DNA of 64,000 bases from Candidatus Gastranaerophilales bacterium (GTDB taxonomy: Bacteria; Cyanobacteriota; Vampirovibrionia; Gastranaerophilales; Gastranaerophilaceae): contig CALUPF010000014.1 of assembly GCA_944322545.1 (NCBI GenBank), positions 1 through 64,000 of the forward strand, written 5' to 3'. Positions within the stretch are counted from its first letter, which is position 1, and every line of letters begins with the position of its first letter. The notes below the pieces were generated by a model that was not told the DNA's origin, ran no database searches, and saw nothing but the letters and a program-made list of their open reading frames with translations. Of the stretch, positions 24,283 to 33,869 are shown in pieces. The translations under genes were made by a program, and so were the position numbers.

Positions 24283-25284
24283 CTAGTTATTATTTTTATC
24301 TAATTCTTTAATTGTTTCAACAATAGAATCAAAAGATTCCTCAAATGCCTTTACAACAATCGGATCAAATTGAGTACCAGCACCTTCTATGATTTTTTGT
24401 TTAGCTTCTGACATTTCAACTTGGTTTCTGTATATTCTGTTAGAAATTATACTGTCAAATGTATCTGCAACCGCAATGATTCTAGAACCTATTGGAATAT
24501 CTTCGCCTTTTGTTCCATAAGGATATCCTGTTCCATCATATTTTTCGTGATGATATTTTATTATTTCAACAACATCTTTTAATTGTTTTATATCTTCTAG
24601 AATTTTTACAGAATAAGTTATATGTTTTTTTATTTCATCATATTCTTCTTGAGTTAGTGCATCTATTTTGTACAAAATTTCATCAGAAACACCAATCATT
24701 CCTATGTCGTGTAACATTCCAGCAAGTTCAACTTTCCCAATATCAATTTGAGAAAGACCCAATTGTTTGGCAATTATAATAGAGTAGTAAGTAATTCTTT
24801 TGCTTCTGCCTGATGTATAAGAGTCTTTTGCATCCAGTGCTTCCATTATGGCTTTAATTGTTCCAGAGAACAGTTCTTTTAAGTCTGCTATAAGTTTATC
24901 ATTATCGTGTTTTAATTGATAATATTCAAGTGCGGCAGACACAATTAATTGTAATTCATCAGGATTAAATGGTTTTTTTACATATCTGTATATTTTAGCG
25001 TAGTTTATTGCATCAATAAGTATATTGGCATCAGAATATGCAGTAAGAAGTATTCTCATAGTTGATGGATGAGAAATTTGTACTCTTTTTAAGAATTCTA
25101 CGCCATCCATTTCCGGCATTTTATGGTCTGAAATAACTAGCTCAAAATCCTTTTCATCAAGAATTTCAAGTGCTTTCAATGGTGATGTCGTTCTTTCAAG
25201 ATTATATGAGCCCCTGAGGGTTCTGTATAATAATGCTAAATTGTCTTCTTCATCATCAACTAAAAGAATGTTATATTTGTCCAT
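24283..25284 (-). CDS. Response regulator with HD-GYP domain, probable cyclic-di-GMP phosphodiesterase
   Basis: 333 aa. The receiver has Asp10/Asp11, phospho-acceptor Asp53 (ISDHKMPEMDG) and Lys103. The HD-GYP domain has LHDIGMIG with H192-D193, HHEKYDGTGYP (245-255) and DIPIGSRIIAVADTFDSI. HD-GYP enzymes hydrolyse cyclic-di-GMP to pGpG or GMP. It begins 12 bp after the histidine kinase gene, its likely cognate sensor, in the flhA-pilZ operon, so a role in flagellar motility control is well supported by context. Confidence 0.92.
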   Translation of the reverse strand: MDKYNILLVDDEEDNLALLYRTLRGSYNLERTTSPLKALEILDEKDFELVISDHKMPEMDGVEFLKRVQISHPSTMRILLTAYSDANILIDAINYAKIYRYVKKPFNPDELQLIVSAALEYYQLKHDNDKLIADLKELFSGTIKAIMEALDAKDSYTSGRSKRITYYSIIIAKQLGLSQIDIGKVELAGMLHDIGMIGVSDEILYKIDALTQEEYDEIKKHITYSVKILEDIKQLKDVVEIIKYHHEKYDGTGYPYGTKGEDIPIGSRIIAVADTFDSIISNRIYRNQVEMSEAKQKIIEGAGTQFDPIVVKAFEESFDSIVETIKELDKNNN

Positions 25285-25296
25285 GTTTATCCATCT

Positions 25297-26916
25297 CTAT
25301 TTTGTTTCTTGTGTTTTGGGCATTTCCATTTTTAAAGGAAGAGTTATCGTGAATTTACTACCTTTGCCTGGCTCTGATTCTAAGGCAATATTGCCTTTGT
25401 GATTTTTGATAACTTTATAGCTAATTGCCATTCCAAGACCAGTGCCTTGACCGACTTCTTTTGTTGTGAAGAATGGATCAAAAACTTTTTTTCTAGTTGT
25501 TTCATCCATACCGCAACCATTGTCTTCAAATTCTATTATAGCATTTTTGCCGTCAGATTTTAATCTGATCCATACGTCACCTTTTTCTTGAATTGCAAAA
25601 GCAGCGTTGTCTAGAATATTCATAAATACTTGATTCAATTGACCACCATATGCTTCAACATGAGGGAGGTTTTCTTGATATTCTTTGTGAACTGTAATTT
25701 TATTTTTAAATTTGTTATGTAATATATTTAAAGTTGTATCAATCTCTTTTGGTAAATCTACATTATTGATTACAGCTTCTTCTAGTCTCGAGAAGTTTTT
25801 TAAATCAAGTACAATATTTTTAGTTCTTTCTGTACCTTCCTGACAGCTTCTGATTAGTTCAGGTAAGTCTTCTTTTAAGAACTCTAAATCTATTTCTTCT
25901 TTTAAAGCCTTAATTTTCTCTTTGTGCTCTTCTGACAGGTCTGAATCAAATTCTGTGTAAGCATCAATTACTGACATCATATCAGCTGTATAGTTTTTTA
26001 AGTGTATTAGGTTTCCATATATAAAGTTTACTGGATTATTAATTTCATGAGTAATACCAGCAACTAGTTCACCAAGAGACTTCATTTTCTCTGAATGAAC
26101 CATCATTGCTTGGGTACTTTTAAGTTCCGAATATGCAGCTTCTAATTCTTTTGTTCTATCTTTTACTTGTTGCTCTAATGATTGGTAGAGCTTTTCCAAT
26201 GATTCAGCCATTTCATTATAAGAACGAATAAGTCTGTTTATTTCTAAATAATTTGTTTCTTCAAGACGGTGAGAGAAATTACCTTTTGCAAAATCACCTA
26301 AACTCTTGATAAGAATATTGATTGGTTTTATTAAAATGCCTGCTATTAAGTTTGAAAGGAAGAAGCCTAAAAATATGAAGATAAACACCATTGCCAACAT
26401 GTTATCTCTTAGCATATCTAGGTATATTTTGGTTATTGGTTCATTATAAAAGCCGAGTTCAATTAGCTTTCCATTATTAGAAACGGAAATTTTATATATA
26501 TTTGTTTCAGGTTGTTTGTCATTTTTTTTCAATGATTTATCTGAAATTTTATTTTCTTTAAACACTTCTGCAAGTTTTGCACTAGGATGAGTGCTTATGA
26601 TAATATCACTTGTGTTTAAATCTTTTACGAAAACAGTTGCAACTACATTGCTATCAACCATTTTTTGCGCAGCTTCTTTTAGACCTTCGTAGTCATTTTT
26701 TCTCATGTAATCACCTAGTGTCGAAAAAATGGTTATAGAAATTGAATCATTAAGCTCTTTTGATTGTGCTGTTATCTGGTTTGCAAGGTTGTTTACTGTT
26801 GAAATAGAGTACCATGCGATACAGAATACTGTTATTGCAATAAGCATTGTTGTGAATGCTGCAAATTGTGTGCTTAATTTTGTTTTAAATGTATTTGTCT
26901 TTTTTTGATTTTGCAT
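25297..26916 (-). CDS. Membrane sensor histidine kinase with HAMP domain
   Basis: 539 aa. Membrane spans at about 17-38 and 173-194 enclose a 135-residue extracytoplasmic sensor. A HAMP domain (about 195-247) and coiled coil precede the phospho-acceptor His290 in ITHEINNPVNF. The ATPase domain contains NILDNAAFAI, DNGCGMDE, FFTTKEVGQGTGLGM and SEPGKGSKF. The ligand is unknown. It is followed at 12 bp by the HD-GYP regulator, which it probably phosphorylates. Confidence 0.93.
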   Translation of the reverse strand: MQNQKKTNTFKTKLSTQFAAFTTMLIAITVFCIAWYSISTVNNLANQITAQSKELNDSISITIFSTLGDYMRKNDYEGLKEAAQKMVDSNVVATVFVKDLNTSDIIISTHPSAKLAEVFKENKISDKSLKKNDKQPETNIYKISVSNNGKLIELGFYNEPITKIYLDMLRDNMLAMVFIFIFLGFFLSNLIAGILIKPINILIKSLGDFAKGNFSHRLEETNYLEINRLIRSYNEMAESLEKLYQSLEQQVKDRTKELEAAYSELKSTQAMMVHSEKMKSLGELVAGITHEINNPVNFIYGNLIHLKNYTADMMSVIDAYTEFDSDLSEEHKEKIKALKEEIDLEFLKEDLPELIRSCQEGTERTKNIVLDLKNFSRLEEAVINNVDLPKEIDTTLNILHNKFKNKITVHKEYQENLPHVEAYGGQLNQVFMNILDNAAFAIQEKGDVWIRLKSDGKNAIIEFEDNGCGMDETTRKKVFDPFFTTKEVGQGTGLGMAISYKVIKNHKGNIALESEPGKGSKFTITLPLKMEMPKTQETK

Positions 26917-26936
26917 ATGTTAACTACCTGCATGTT

Positions 26937-27176
26937 TTATTTTATAAAGTTATTAAGCGATTTTTTCTTTTTCTTTGAGTCAAAGATTTTTCCAATAAAA
27001 TATCCCAAAACGCCTGTTGCAATGGTTGCTGGAACTATAATTGATAATGCATATATTAAAACAGTCATATTTATTGTAGAAGATTTTAAAAATATGATTG
27101 CAGTACACAAAAAAGCTGTCAAACTTGCCAGCATACCGCTAATTTTTTGTGCATATGTTATGATTTTTCCAGCCAT
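26937..27176 (-). CDS. Small two-span membrane protein
   Basis: About 79 aa. Two hydrophobic segments (ASLTAFLCTAIIFL and MTVLIYALSIIVPATIATGVLGYFIG) are followed by a Lys-rich tail (DSKKKKKS). The ATG at 27176, four bases after the PilZ gene stop, is chosen over an upstream in-frame start inside the PilZ gene. No family was recognised. Its place between the PilZ protein and the kinase suggests it belongs to the same signalling or flagellar unit. Confidence 0.55.
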   Translation of the reverse strand: MAGKIITYAQKISGMLASLTAFLCTAIIFLKSSTINMTVLIYALSIIVPATIATGVLGYFIGKIFDSKKKKKSLNNFIK

Positions 27177-27180
27177 ATTT

Positions 27181-27783
27181 TTATTTGTTTGTATTTTCCA
27201 TTTGCTTTTTAAAACAGAATTGAACAATAGCTATTTTATCAATATTTTTTAGTGCTATAAATCGTCCGGATACAATATTTTTATTATCTTCTTGTTTATC
27301 AGTTCTTATTGGTTTGAAGTAGCATTGAATTGGTATGTTGCTTTCTAAAGAAAACTCAATAGAGTAGTCTTTTTCTACAGATAATTCTGCAGAAGTAATA
27401 AACTTCATACCACCCGCACTAATATCTACACATTTGCAAACATAATCTTTGTCTTCATCTTTTAGGGTAAATTCTTTATCTAAATCAATTCTTGTAAATT
27501 CACGTCTTTGAAGCAAGTCATATTTTTCTTTATCAAAATCGACTTTTACAACACCTTCATCTTTCCTTATTTCAGAAATGATTGGTTTAAAGTATAGCAT
27601 TCCTTCATCAACAACTGTAAACATTTCAACTGAATCTTGTAGTTTGTAAAATTCAAGATCTTCTTTCGACACTGTTACTTCAATTGAGTTGCCTATAACT
27701 TTTTTTATCTTCGTTGATAATGCTCCATTGATATCTTCAGGAACCATACTTATTTTTTGGTCAATTTTTAATAATTCTTTCAT
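27181..27783 (-). CDS. PilZ-domain cyclic-di-GMP receptor, YcgR-like
   Basis: 200 aa. An N-terminal YcgR-like beta domain (about 1-88) precedes a PilZ domain with the ligand motifs RREFTR (93-98) and DISAGG (120-125). YcgR-type proteins bind cyclic-di-GMP and slow the flagellar motor by contacting FliG or MotA. It is 31 bp downstream of flhA and upstream of an HD-GYP phosphodiesterase, so producer-to-target logic is encoded in one operon. An AAGGAAT site precedes the ATG. Confidence 0.88.
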   Translation of the reverse strand: MKELLKIDQKISMVPEDINGALSTKIKKVIGNSIEVTVSKEDLEFYKLQDSVEMFTVVDEGMLYFKPIISEIRKDEGVVKVDFDKEKYDLLQRREFTRIDLDKEFTLKDEDKDYVCKCVDISAGGMKFITSAELSVEKDYSIEFSLESNIPIQCYFKPIRTDKQEDNKNIVSGRFIALKNIDKIAIVQFCFKKQMENTNK

Positions 27784-27814
27784 ATTTTTTTTATATTCCT
27801 TGTTTTTACTAAAA

Positions 27815-29920
27815 TTAAACTTTTGGTTGCATAATTCTCACAACACCAATTGATTTGGCTTTGACATTATTGCTGATTTCATTATACGACATAACCGCAA
27901 TTTGTGGATAAGTTCTTTCTATTAATCTTCTGAAAGGAAGTCTTATCGGAGATGAACATAAAAGTACTGGTTGACAGCCAGATGTTGTTATTGCTTTTTC
28001 TAGTTCATAGTTAAGTGTGTCTAAAAGTTTTCTTGTAAATTCAGGATCAAGTGTGAGGCTAGAACCATCAGGGCTAATACCTTGAGCAATTGTGTTTTCA
28101 ACCTCAGGTGCAAGAGTTACTGCGAGCAATTCTCCAGTGTCTGCTAAGTTTTGTTTGCAAATGCTTCTTGCAAGTGCCTGTCTTACTTGTTCAGTTAAAT
28201 AATCAGCATTTTTGCTGACACGTGATTGCAGGCTTATAACTTCTAAAATAGTTTTTAAGTCTCTTACAGAAACTCTTTCTCTTAACAGGTTGTACAATAT
28301 TTGCTGAACTTCAGCCGTCGTGATATCTTTCATTAAATCAGATACATATTCTTCGGAAACTTCTTTTTTAAGGTTTTCAATAAGTTGTTGTACATCTGCT
28401 CTTGAAACAATTTCAGCGGCATTTTTCTTAATTACTTCAGTTAAGTGTGTTGATATTACAGCGGAAGGGCTAACTACTGTGTAGCCATATGTTTCTGCAA
28501 TTTCCTTATCTTTTTCTTCAACCCATATTGCAGGTAGTCCAAAAGCTGGTTCAATTGCACTTATACCATTAATACCAAGATCATTGTCAGAGCCTCCTGA
28601 ATTCATTGCAAGACTTCTGTCAGGATATACTTCTCCAGATTCAATAGGCACGCCTTTTAATTTTATTTGATATGAGTTTGGTGAAAGTTGTAAATTATCC
28701 CTAACCCTGATTGAAGGTAGGACTATACCTAAATCTAAAGCTGTTTGACGTCTGATTTGTGCAATTCTTTCAAGTAAATCTCCGCCTTGTTCTACGTCTA
28801 GTAATGGAACTAGTCTGTAACCTATTTCCATTTCAATAGTTTCAACATTCAAAAGCTCCATTACACTTTCTCTTGTTGCTTTTTTCTTCTTTTTACCGAG
28901 TTTTTTCTCGTCAATTTTATTTTCTTCTTTGACTTTAGCTTCTTCAATTTTTTTAGCTTTTTCAACTTTATTTTTGCTATAAGCCAGCCAGCCAAGAGCA
29001 ATTGACACCACAATAAATGGGATTGTTGGCATACCAGGAACCATTCCAAGTAGGAAAAGAAGAACTGCCACAATAGACAAAACTATCGGATTTGAAAACA
29101 TTTCTTTTTTAATGTCGTCACTTAAAGAATCGTCTTGTCCGCTTGCACGAGAAACGATTAAACCTGTTGAGAAAGATATTAAAAGTGCCGGTAATTGTGA
29201 TACTAAGCCATCACCTACTGTCAAAATAGTGAAAGTGTTAAGAGCTGTCATGATGTCCATTTTCATCTGCCAAAGCCCGATTACGATACCAGCAAAGATG
29301 TTTACAACAGTAATGATAATACCTGCAGTTGCGTCCCCTTTTACAAATTTCGAAGCACCGTCCATAGTACCGTAGAAATCAGCTTCTCTCTCGAGTTTAC
29401 GTCTTCTAGCTTTAGCTTGGTCTTCATTGATTAAGCCTGAATTTAAGTCAGCGTCAATAGAAAGTTGTTTTCCAGGCATGCTGTCTAAAGTGAATCTTGC
29501 AGAAACTTCAGCAACCCTAGTTGCACCACCTGTGATTACCATAAAGTTGATAACGACAAGCAAGATGAAAATGATGAATCCTACTATGTAGTTGCCACCT
29601 ACAACGAATTGCCCAAAAGAATTGATAACTTCACCTGCTGAACCATGGAGCAAAATTAATCTTGTTGAACTGACGTTCAAACCTAATCTAAAAATGGTCG
29701 CAACAAGAAGTATGATTGGGAAAGAAGAGTATTCTAATGGTTCTTTGATAAAAAGACATACAAGTAGAATTATGACGGAAAGAGATATATTTAATGTTAA
29801 AAGAATATCCAAAAGCATTGGTGGCAATGGAATAATCATCATAGCAACGATTATGACAATACCTATTGCCATTATAATGTCATTATTTTTTAATAGACTG
29901 GATAATGCTCCGAAATTCAT
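27815..29920 (-). CDS. flhA: Flagellar export gate protein FlhA
   Basis: 701 aa. The N-terminal half has about eight membrane spans with the FHIPEP signature region (FRLGLNVSSTRLIL) and the conserved RVAEVSARFTLDSMPGKQ cytoplasmic loop. After a Lys-rich linker near 325-355, the C-terminal cytoplasmic domain (EIGYRLVPLLD, RIAQIRRQTALDLG, VVSPSAVISTHL) binds export chaperones. FlhA is the ion-conducting export gate. It leads a minus-strand operon with PilZ, kinase and HD-GYP genes, apart from fliFGHI. No ribosome binding site is obvious. Confidence 0.96.
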   Translation of the reverse strand: MNFGALSSLLKNNDIIMAIGIVIIVAMMIIPLPPMLLDILLTLNISLSVIILLVCLFIKEPLEYSSFPIILLVATIFRLGLNVSSTRLILLHGSAGEVINSFGQFVVGGNYIVGFIIFILLVVINFMVITGGATRVAEVSARFTLDSMPGKQLSIDADLNSGLINEDQAKARRRKLEREADFYGTMDGASKFVKGDATAGIIITVVNIFAGIVIGLWQMKMDIMTALNTFTILTVGDGLVSQLPALLISFSTGLIVSRASGQDDSLSDDIKKEMFSNPIVLSIVAVLLFLLGMVPGMPTIPFIVVSIALGWLAYSKNKVEKAKKIEEAKVKEENKIDEKKLGKKKKKATRESVMELLNVETIEMEIGYRLVPLLDVEQGGDLLERIAQIRRQTALDLGIVLPSIRVRDNLQLSPNSYQIKLKGVPIESGEVYPDRSLAMNSGGSDNDLGINGISAIEPAFGLPAIWVEEKDKEIAETYGYTVVSPSAVISTHLTEVIKKNAAEIVSRADVQQLIENLKKEVSEEYVSDLMKDITTAEVQQILYNLLRERVSVRDLKTILEVISLQSRVSKNADYLTEQVRQALARSICKQNLADTGELLAVTLAPEVENTIAQGISPDGSSLTLDPEFTRKLLDTLNYELEKAITTSGCQPVLLCSSPIRLPFRRLIERTYPQIAVMSYNEISNNVKAKSIGVVRIMQPKV

Positions 29921-30079
29921 TTTTTTATTTAGTTACTCTTTCCCAATTAAATAATATCCTATATCCTAATATTTATCGAATTCTTTACCAAACTTTAAAT
30001 TATATGAATAAATAGCAAAAAAATTTAAATTAGTGTTTTATATATCCATTGCAGTAAGAATTTTTGAAAGGATTATTCT

Positions 30080-30370
30080 TTGATTTCAGGTACAAGCTTG
30101 TTAACACAAATCCCAGCTACTTCTTGTGCAACTCAGCCTAAGGTTTATGAAATGCCTGCTGCAGTTTCGGTTGCTGATGTTATAAAAAATGAAAAAGCAG
30201 AAGATACAAGAAACTTTTTTCAAAAATTTATAGATAATCAAAAGGAAAAATATATTCAAAGACGAATGAAGAAACTTGAAAGTAAGCCAATTGAGTCTTT
30301 GTCTGAAAATGAAAGGGCTGAGTTAGAGGCTAATAAAAAGGCTTCATATAAGAATGGCTATATTGCTTAA
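30080..30370 (+). CDS. Small charged protein of unknown function
   Basis: 96 aa beginning at TTG with AAAGGA 7 bases upstream. The N-terminal third is Ser/Thr/Pro-rich with one Cys. The rest is helical and charged, with NFFQKFIDNQKEKYIQRRMKKLES and SENERAELEANKKAS as probable coiled-coil segments. Divergent from flhA. No family was recognised; the helical tail would suit a secreted or adaptor protein but there is no direct evidence. Confidence 0.55.
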   Translation: MISGTSLLTQIPATSCATQPKVYEMPAAVSVADVIKNEKAEDTRNFFQKFIDNQKEKYIQRRMKKLESKPIESLSENERAELEANKKASYKNGYIA

Positions 30371-30428
30371 TTGACTTTGTTTTGCTTTTACAGCTATACT
30401 TGCAATGCGATATAAATAGGGGATTTTT

Positions 30429-31064
30429 ATGATCATCGAGAGATTTCAATTAGGTTTGATTGCCACTAATGCTTATTTGTTAATTGATGAAGATACAAAA
30501 GACGCGGTTGTTATAGATTTAGGTGGGGATTTTTCTAAAGTTAAAGAAAAAATTGATGCATATGGCGCAAATCTTAAATATATTTTGAATACTCATGGGC
30601 ATTTTGATCATATATTAGGTGAAAATGATGCTCAAAATATAGTCGATGTTCCTGTGTATATCCATGAATCAGATAAAATCATGGTAGAAAATCTCCCAAA
30701 GCAACTTGAAAGATTCGGCTTTGTGAATAATACATTACCACCTAATAATGTAAAAACTTTTACTGAAAAAGATGTTTTTAAAATTGGCAACAAAGAAATA
30801 AATGTCATTCACACCCCAGGACACACACCGGGAAGCGTTTGCTTTTTAGTTGAAAAAAATCTTTTTTCTGGTGACACACTTTTTTATACGTCTGTTGGCA
30901 GAACAGATTTTGAAGGCGGTAGTTTTAAACAGTTGAGTGATTCCATTAAAAACAAGTTATTTTTATTGGACGACGATATAACTGTATATCCAGGACATGA
31001 CTCAAAAACTACAATTGGTTATGAGAAAAAACATAATTGTTATTTTGGATCTGACAATTATTAA
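30429..31064 (+). CDS. MBL-fold metallo-hydrolase, glyoxalase II-like
   Basis: 211 aa. The metal site THGHFDH lies at residues 55-61, HTPGHTPGS gives the next His, LFSGDTLF the bridging Asp and VYPGHDSKT the last His, as in the hydroxyacylglutathione hydrolase group. The short length without the C-terminal helical domain points to the compact YcbL-type thioesterase. A strong AGGGGAT precedes the ATG. Its stop codon abuts the convergent mnmG stop with no gap. Confidence 0.9.
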   Translation: MIIERFQLGLIATNAYLLIDEDTKDAVVIDLGGDFSKVKEKIDAYGANLKYILNTHGHFDHILGENDAQNIVDVPVYIHESDKIMVENLPKQLERFGFVNNTLPPNNVKTFTEKDVFKIGNKEINVIHTPGHTPGSVCFLVEKNLFSGDTLFYTSVGRTDFEGGSFKQLSDSIKNKLFLLDDDITVYPGHDSKTTIGYEKKHNCYFGSDNY

Positions 31065-32918
31065 TTATCTACTTAATAAAACCATCAAAACTGAAATATC
31101 AGCAGGTTTAACGCCTCCAATTCTAGAGGCTTGACCAAGTGTTGCAGGTCTGATTTTTGCAAGTTTCTCTCTTGTTTCAGTTGAAATATGTGTCATCTCA
31201 TCATAATTTATGTTCTCAGGAATTTTGATTTTTTCAAGTCGATCCATTGTTTCAATTTGTTGAGTTTGACGTTTTATATAGCCATCGTATTTGATTTTAA
31301 TTTCAGCTTCTTCATATATTTCAGCCGGTAAATTAAGATCATTTGTTTGTTCATGTATTTCTTTTAATACTTTGTAATCTATATTTGGACGTTTTATTAA
31401 TTCAGCCAACTTCATGCCTCTGTCTATGCTTTCATTATATTTAGAAAGGATATTATTAACTTCTTCAGTGGCAGAAACCTTTTCTTGTTGAAGTCTTTTT
31501 ATTTCTTCTTCAATTTTTTCTTGTTTATTTAAGAATCTTTGATATCTTTCATCAGAGATTAGTCCAACCTTATGTCCAATTTCTGTCAATCTTTCATCTG
31601 CGTTATCCTGACGTAACAAAAGTCTGTATTCAGAACGAGATGTAAGCATTCTGTATGGCTCTTGGATGTCTTTGGTTACAAGATCATCAATTAAAGTTCC
31701 AATATATGAATTGCTTCTTGCTAACTCAAGCATTTCTTTATTATTTAGGTAATTAAATGCGTTGATACCAGCAACAAGCCCTTGTGCAGCCGCTTCTTCA
31801 TACCCGCTTGTTCCGTTGATTTGTCCTGCGCAAAATAGACCTTTTATCTTTTTGGTCATTAAAGAATGAGTTAATTGTAGTGCTGGAACTGCATCATATT
31901 CAACTGCATAAGCAGGTTTAATTATATGTACGTTTTCAAGCCCTGGTAATGATTTGAGCATATCAACCTGTACATTAGCTGGAAGACTTGTTGAAAAGCC
32001 CTGTACATATACCTCATAAGTGTCTTTTCCTTCAGGTTCAATAAAAATATGATGTGAAGGATTATTTGCAAACCTTATCACTTTGTCTTCAATTGATGGA
32101 CAATATCTAGGTCCTATACCATGAATTAATCCAGCATATAATGGTGATTTATCTAAGTTTGCTTTTATTATTTCATGTGTTTTTTCTGTTGTTCTTGTTA
32201 AGTAGCAAGGATATTGTTTTCTAATAGGTCTGTTTGGTTCAAATGAGAAGAAATGAAGCTCATCATCACCAGGTTGTATTGTCATTTTTGAGTAATCAAT
32301 TGTTCTTGAGTCAACTCTTGCTGGAGTGCCTGTTTTTAGACGTTTTAAAGAAATTCCATTTTTAACAAGCGATGCAGAAAGCCCAGTTGCCGCTCTTTCT
32401 CCCATTCTTCCAGCGTTAACATATTGAAGACCCACATAGCATTTGCCTTCAAGAGATGTGCCGGTTGTTAAAATAACAGTAGGAGCGTGATATTCAAGTC
32501 CAAATTCGTCTATTATTCCTTTTACTTCATTGTTCTCAACAATTAACTCTGCGGCCATTGTCTGTTTTAAAGAAATGTTACAATTACACTCTATTAAATT
32601 TCTCATGAATGACATGTATTCTTTTTTGTCAGACTGGGCTCGTAAAGCCCTAACAGCAGGGCCTTTTGAAGAATTGAGCATTTTCATTTGAATATATGTC
32701 GCATCTGTTACAATCCCCATGACTCCGCCAAGAGCGTCAATTTCTCTAACTAAACAAGATTTAGCAGGGCCTCCAACTGCGGGATTGCAAGGCATAAGCG
32801 CAATGTGTTCTATGTTAAGTGTTACTAATAGGCACTTTAAGCCTAGTTTTGCAGCCGAAAGTGCTGCTTCACAACCGGCATGGCCGGAACCGACAACTAT
32901 CAAATCATAATTAAACAT
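31065..32918 (-). CDS. mnmG: tRNA uridine-5-carboxymethylaminomethyl synthesis enzyme MnmG (GidA)
   Basis: 617 aa FAD enzyme. With MnmE it modifies U34 of several tRNAs. The FAD loop VGSGHAGCEAALSAA is near the N-terminus, with CNPAVGGPAKSCLVREIDALGG, RLKTGTPARVDSRTID and FCAGQINGTSGYEEAAAQG further on, and the helical C-terminal tRNA/MnmE-binding domain ends with RIGGVKPADISVL. The ATG at 32918 places the FAD loop at the usual position; a TTG at 32936 is the alternative. mnmE is not in the window. Confidence 0.96.
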   Translation of the reverse strand: MFNYDLIVVGSGHAGCEAALSAAKLGLKCLLVTLNIEHIALMPCNPAVGGPAKSCLVREIDALGGVMGIVTDATYIQMKMLNSSKGPAVRALRAQSDKKEYMSFMRNLIECNCNISLKQTMAAELIVENNEVKGIIDEFGLEYHAPTVILTTGTSLEGKCYVGLQYVNAGRMGERAATGLSASLVKNGISLKRLKTGTPARVDSRTIDYSKMTIQPGDDELHFFSFEPNRPIRKQYPCYLTRTTEKTHEIIKANLDKSPLYAGLIHGIGPRYCPSIEDKVIRFANNPSHHIFIEPEGKDTYEVYVQGFSTSLPANVQVDMLKSLPGLENVHIIKPAYAVEYDAVPALQLTHSLMTKKIKGLFCAGQINGTSGYEEAAAQGLVAGINAFNYLNNKEMLELARSNSYIGTLIDDLVTKDIQEPYRMLTSRSEYRLLLRQDNADERLTEIGHKVGLISDERYQRFLNKQEKIEEEIKRLQQEKVSATEEVNNILSKYNESIDRGMKLAELIKRPNIDYKVLKEIHEQTNDLNLPAEIYEEAEIKIKYDGYIKRQTQQIETMDRLEKIKIPENINYDEMTHISTETREKLAKIRPATLGQASRIGGVKPADISVLMVLLSR

Positions 32919-32992
32919 ATTAATATTATAAAACAAAATAATAAATGGTGTTTATACACCTTATTTTTTGGGAATTCCTCTAAATATAGGTC

Positions 32993-33021
32993 TTGCAATT
33001 TTAAATTTAATGTTTTATAGT
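32993..33021 (+). promoter_or_regulatory. Sigma-70-like promoter for the pilin-like gene
   Basis: TTGCAA (32993-32998), 17-bp spacing, then TATAGT (33016-33021). It lies about 60 bp upstream of the pilin ATG, after the divergent mnmG start. The pilin gene has an AAAGAGG ribosome binding site. Confidence 0.5.
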
Positions 33022-33082
33022 GATGAGTATATATTTAGTATGAATAAAAACAGAAATTAAATAAGAAAAGAAAGAGGATCTT

Positions 33083-33628
33083 ATGAACAAAAAATCTGGT
33101 TTTACTTTAGCGGAAGTTTTAGTTACATTGATGATTATCGGTGTAATTGCTGCTATGACAATTCCATCATTGATGCAAAGCACTTCTCAACAAGAGTATA
33201 AAGCTGCTTTCAAAAAAGGTATTTCAATGCTTAACCAAGCAATCACTTTGAACTATGCTTTAGATGGTAGAGATGCTACTGATTTTACAGGTACAAACTT
33301 CTTCCACTTAATGACTCAAAGATTGAACGTAATGTCATCAAAAGTTCAAACTCAATACGACGTTTATACAGCTGATGGTATGTACTTTGGTCCTGCTAGC
33401 GGTTCAGTTGCTGGTTTAACAGGTACTGCTTGTGCTATCGAAGCAACAAACCCAGGTGCACCAACTAACGTTTGTTCAGTTGTTACAGTTGACGTAAACG
33501 GTATGAAAGGTCCAAACAAACCATCTGACTCTACTACAAGAGTTTATGATATCTTTACAGTTGCTGTATATCCACAAAAAGCATTACCTGCTACATTCAC
33601 TCAATCTCAAATTCTTTACAGAAAATAG
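33083..33628 (+). CDS. Type IV pilin-like protein (prepilin)
   Basis: 181 aa. The class III prepilin signal MNKKSGFTLAEV has the G6-F7 cleavage site and Glu at +5, followed by a hydrophobic helix to about residue 30. The mature domain contains two cysteines about 16 residues apart (TACAIEA and NVCSVV), which may form a disulfide, and is rich in Thr and Gly. Codons are cleaner and more C-ending than in neighbours, as in a highly expressed gene. It is a single-gene unit with its own promoter and strong terminator. Major pilin versus pseudopilin cannot be settled. Confidence 0.88.
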   Translation: MNKKSGFTLAEVLVTLMIIGVIAAMTIPSLMQSTSQQEYKAAFKKGISMLNQAITLNYALDGRDATDFTGTNFFHLMTQRLNVMSSKVQTQYDVYTADGMYFGPASGSVAGLTGTACAIEATNPGAPTNVCSVVTVDVNGMKGPNKPSDSTTRVYDIFTVAVYPQKALPATFTQSQILYRK

Positions 33629-33651
33629 TTTGATTGTGTAGTATAGATTTG

Positions 33652-33682
33652 AAAAAAGGACTCAGTTTTGAGTCCTTTTTTT
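33652..33682 (+). terminator. Rho-independent terminator of the pilin gene
   Basis: A perfect 12-bp stem (33652-33663 with 33670-33681) and a 6-base loop end in seven T residues. It lies 24 bp after the pilin stop codon and just beyond the 3' end of the 6S-like RNA on the other strand, so it may insulate the two convergent units. Confidence 0.9.
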
Positions 33683-33689
33683 ATTACAT

Positions 33690-33862
33690 AAAAAACCCTA
33701 TACAAGTACGATTTTGTTACCTGCGAGTCTCGCAGGTGGGTGAGTGCCTTGACAAATCCGTTTCCTACTGGCATAGAATCTATGGTAGGTATACTTCAAT
33801 GTTTTAGAGTCGCCTCTCCCGATAGTAAATAATGTAGGAACAAAATTAATACCTGTATAGAG
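33690..33862 (-). ncRNA. ssrS: Structured small RNA, candidate 6S RNA
   Basis: About 173 nt on the minus strand. The two ends pair over about 21 bp (33839-33860 with 33698-33718), matching except for a small internal mismatch. Just inside the 3' arm is a perfect hairpin ACCTGCGA-GAC-TCGCAGGT (33719-33737). The apical part folds as CCTAC/GTAGG enclosing CATAG-ATT-CTATG. A closing stem, open bubble with a 3'-side hairpin and apical stem is the 6S RNA layout. The end has a six-T run and a promoter sits at the expected distance. No ORF explains the segment. Confidence 0.55.
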
Positions 33863-33869
33863 TATTAAT

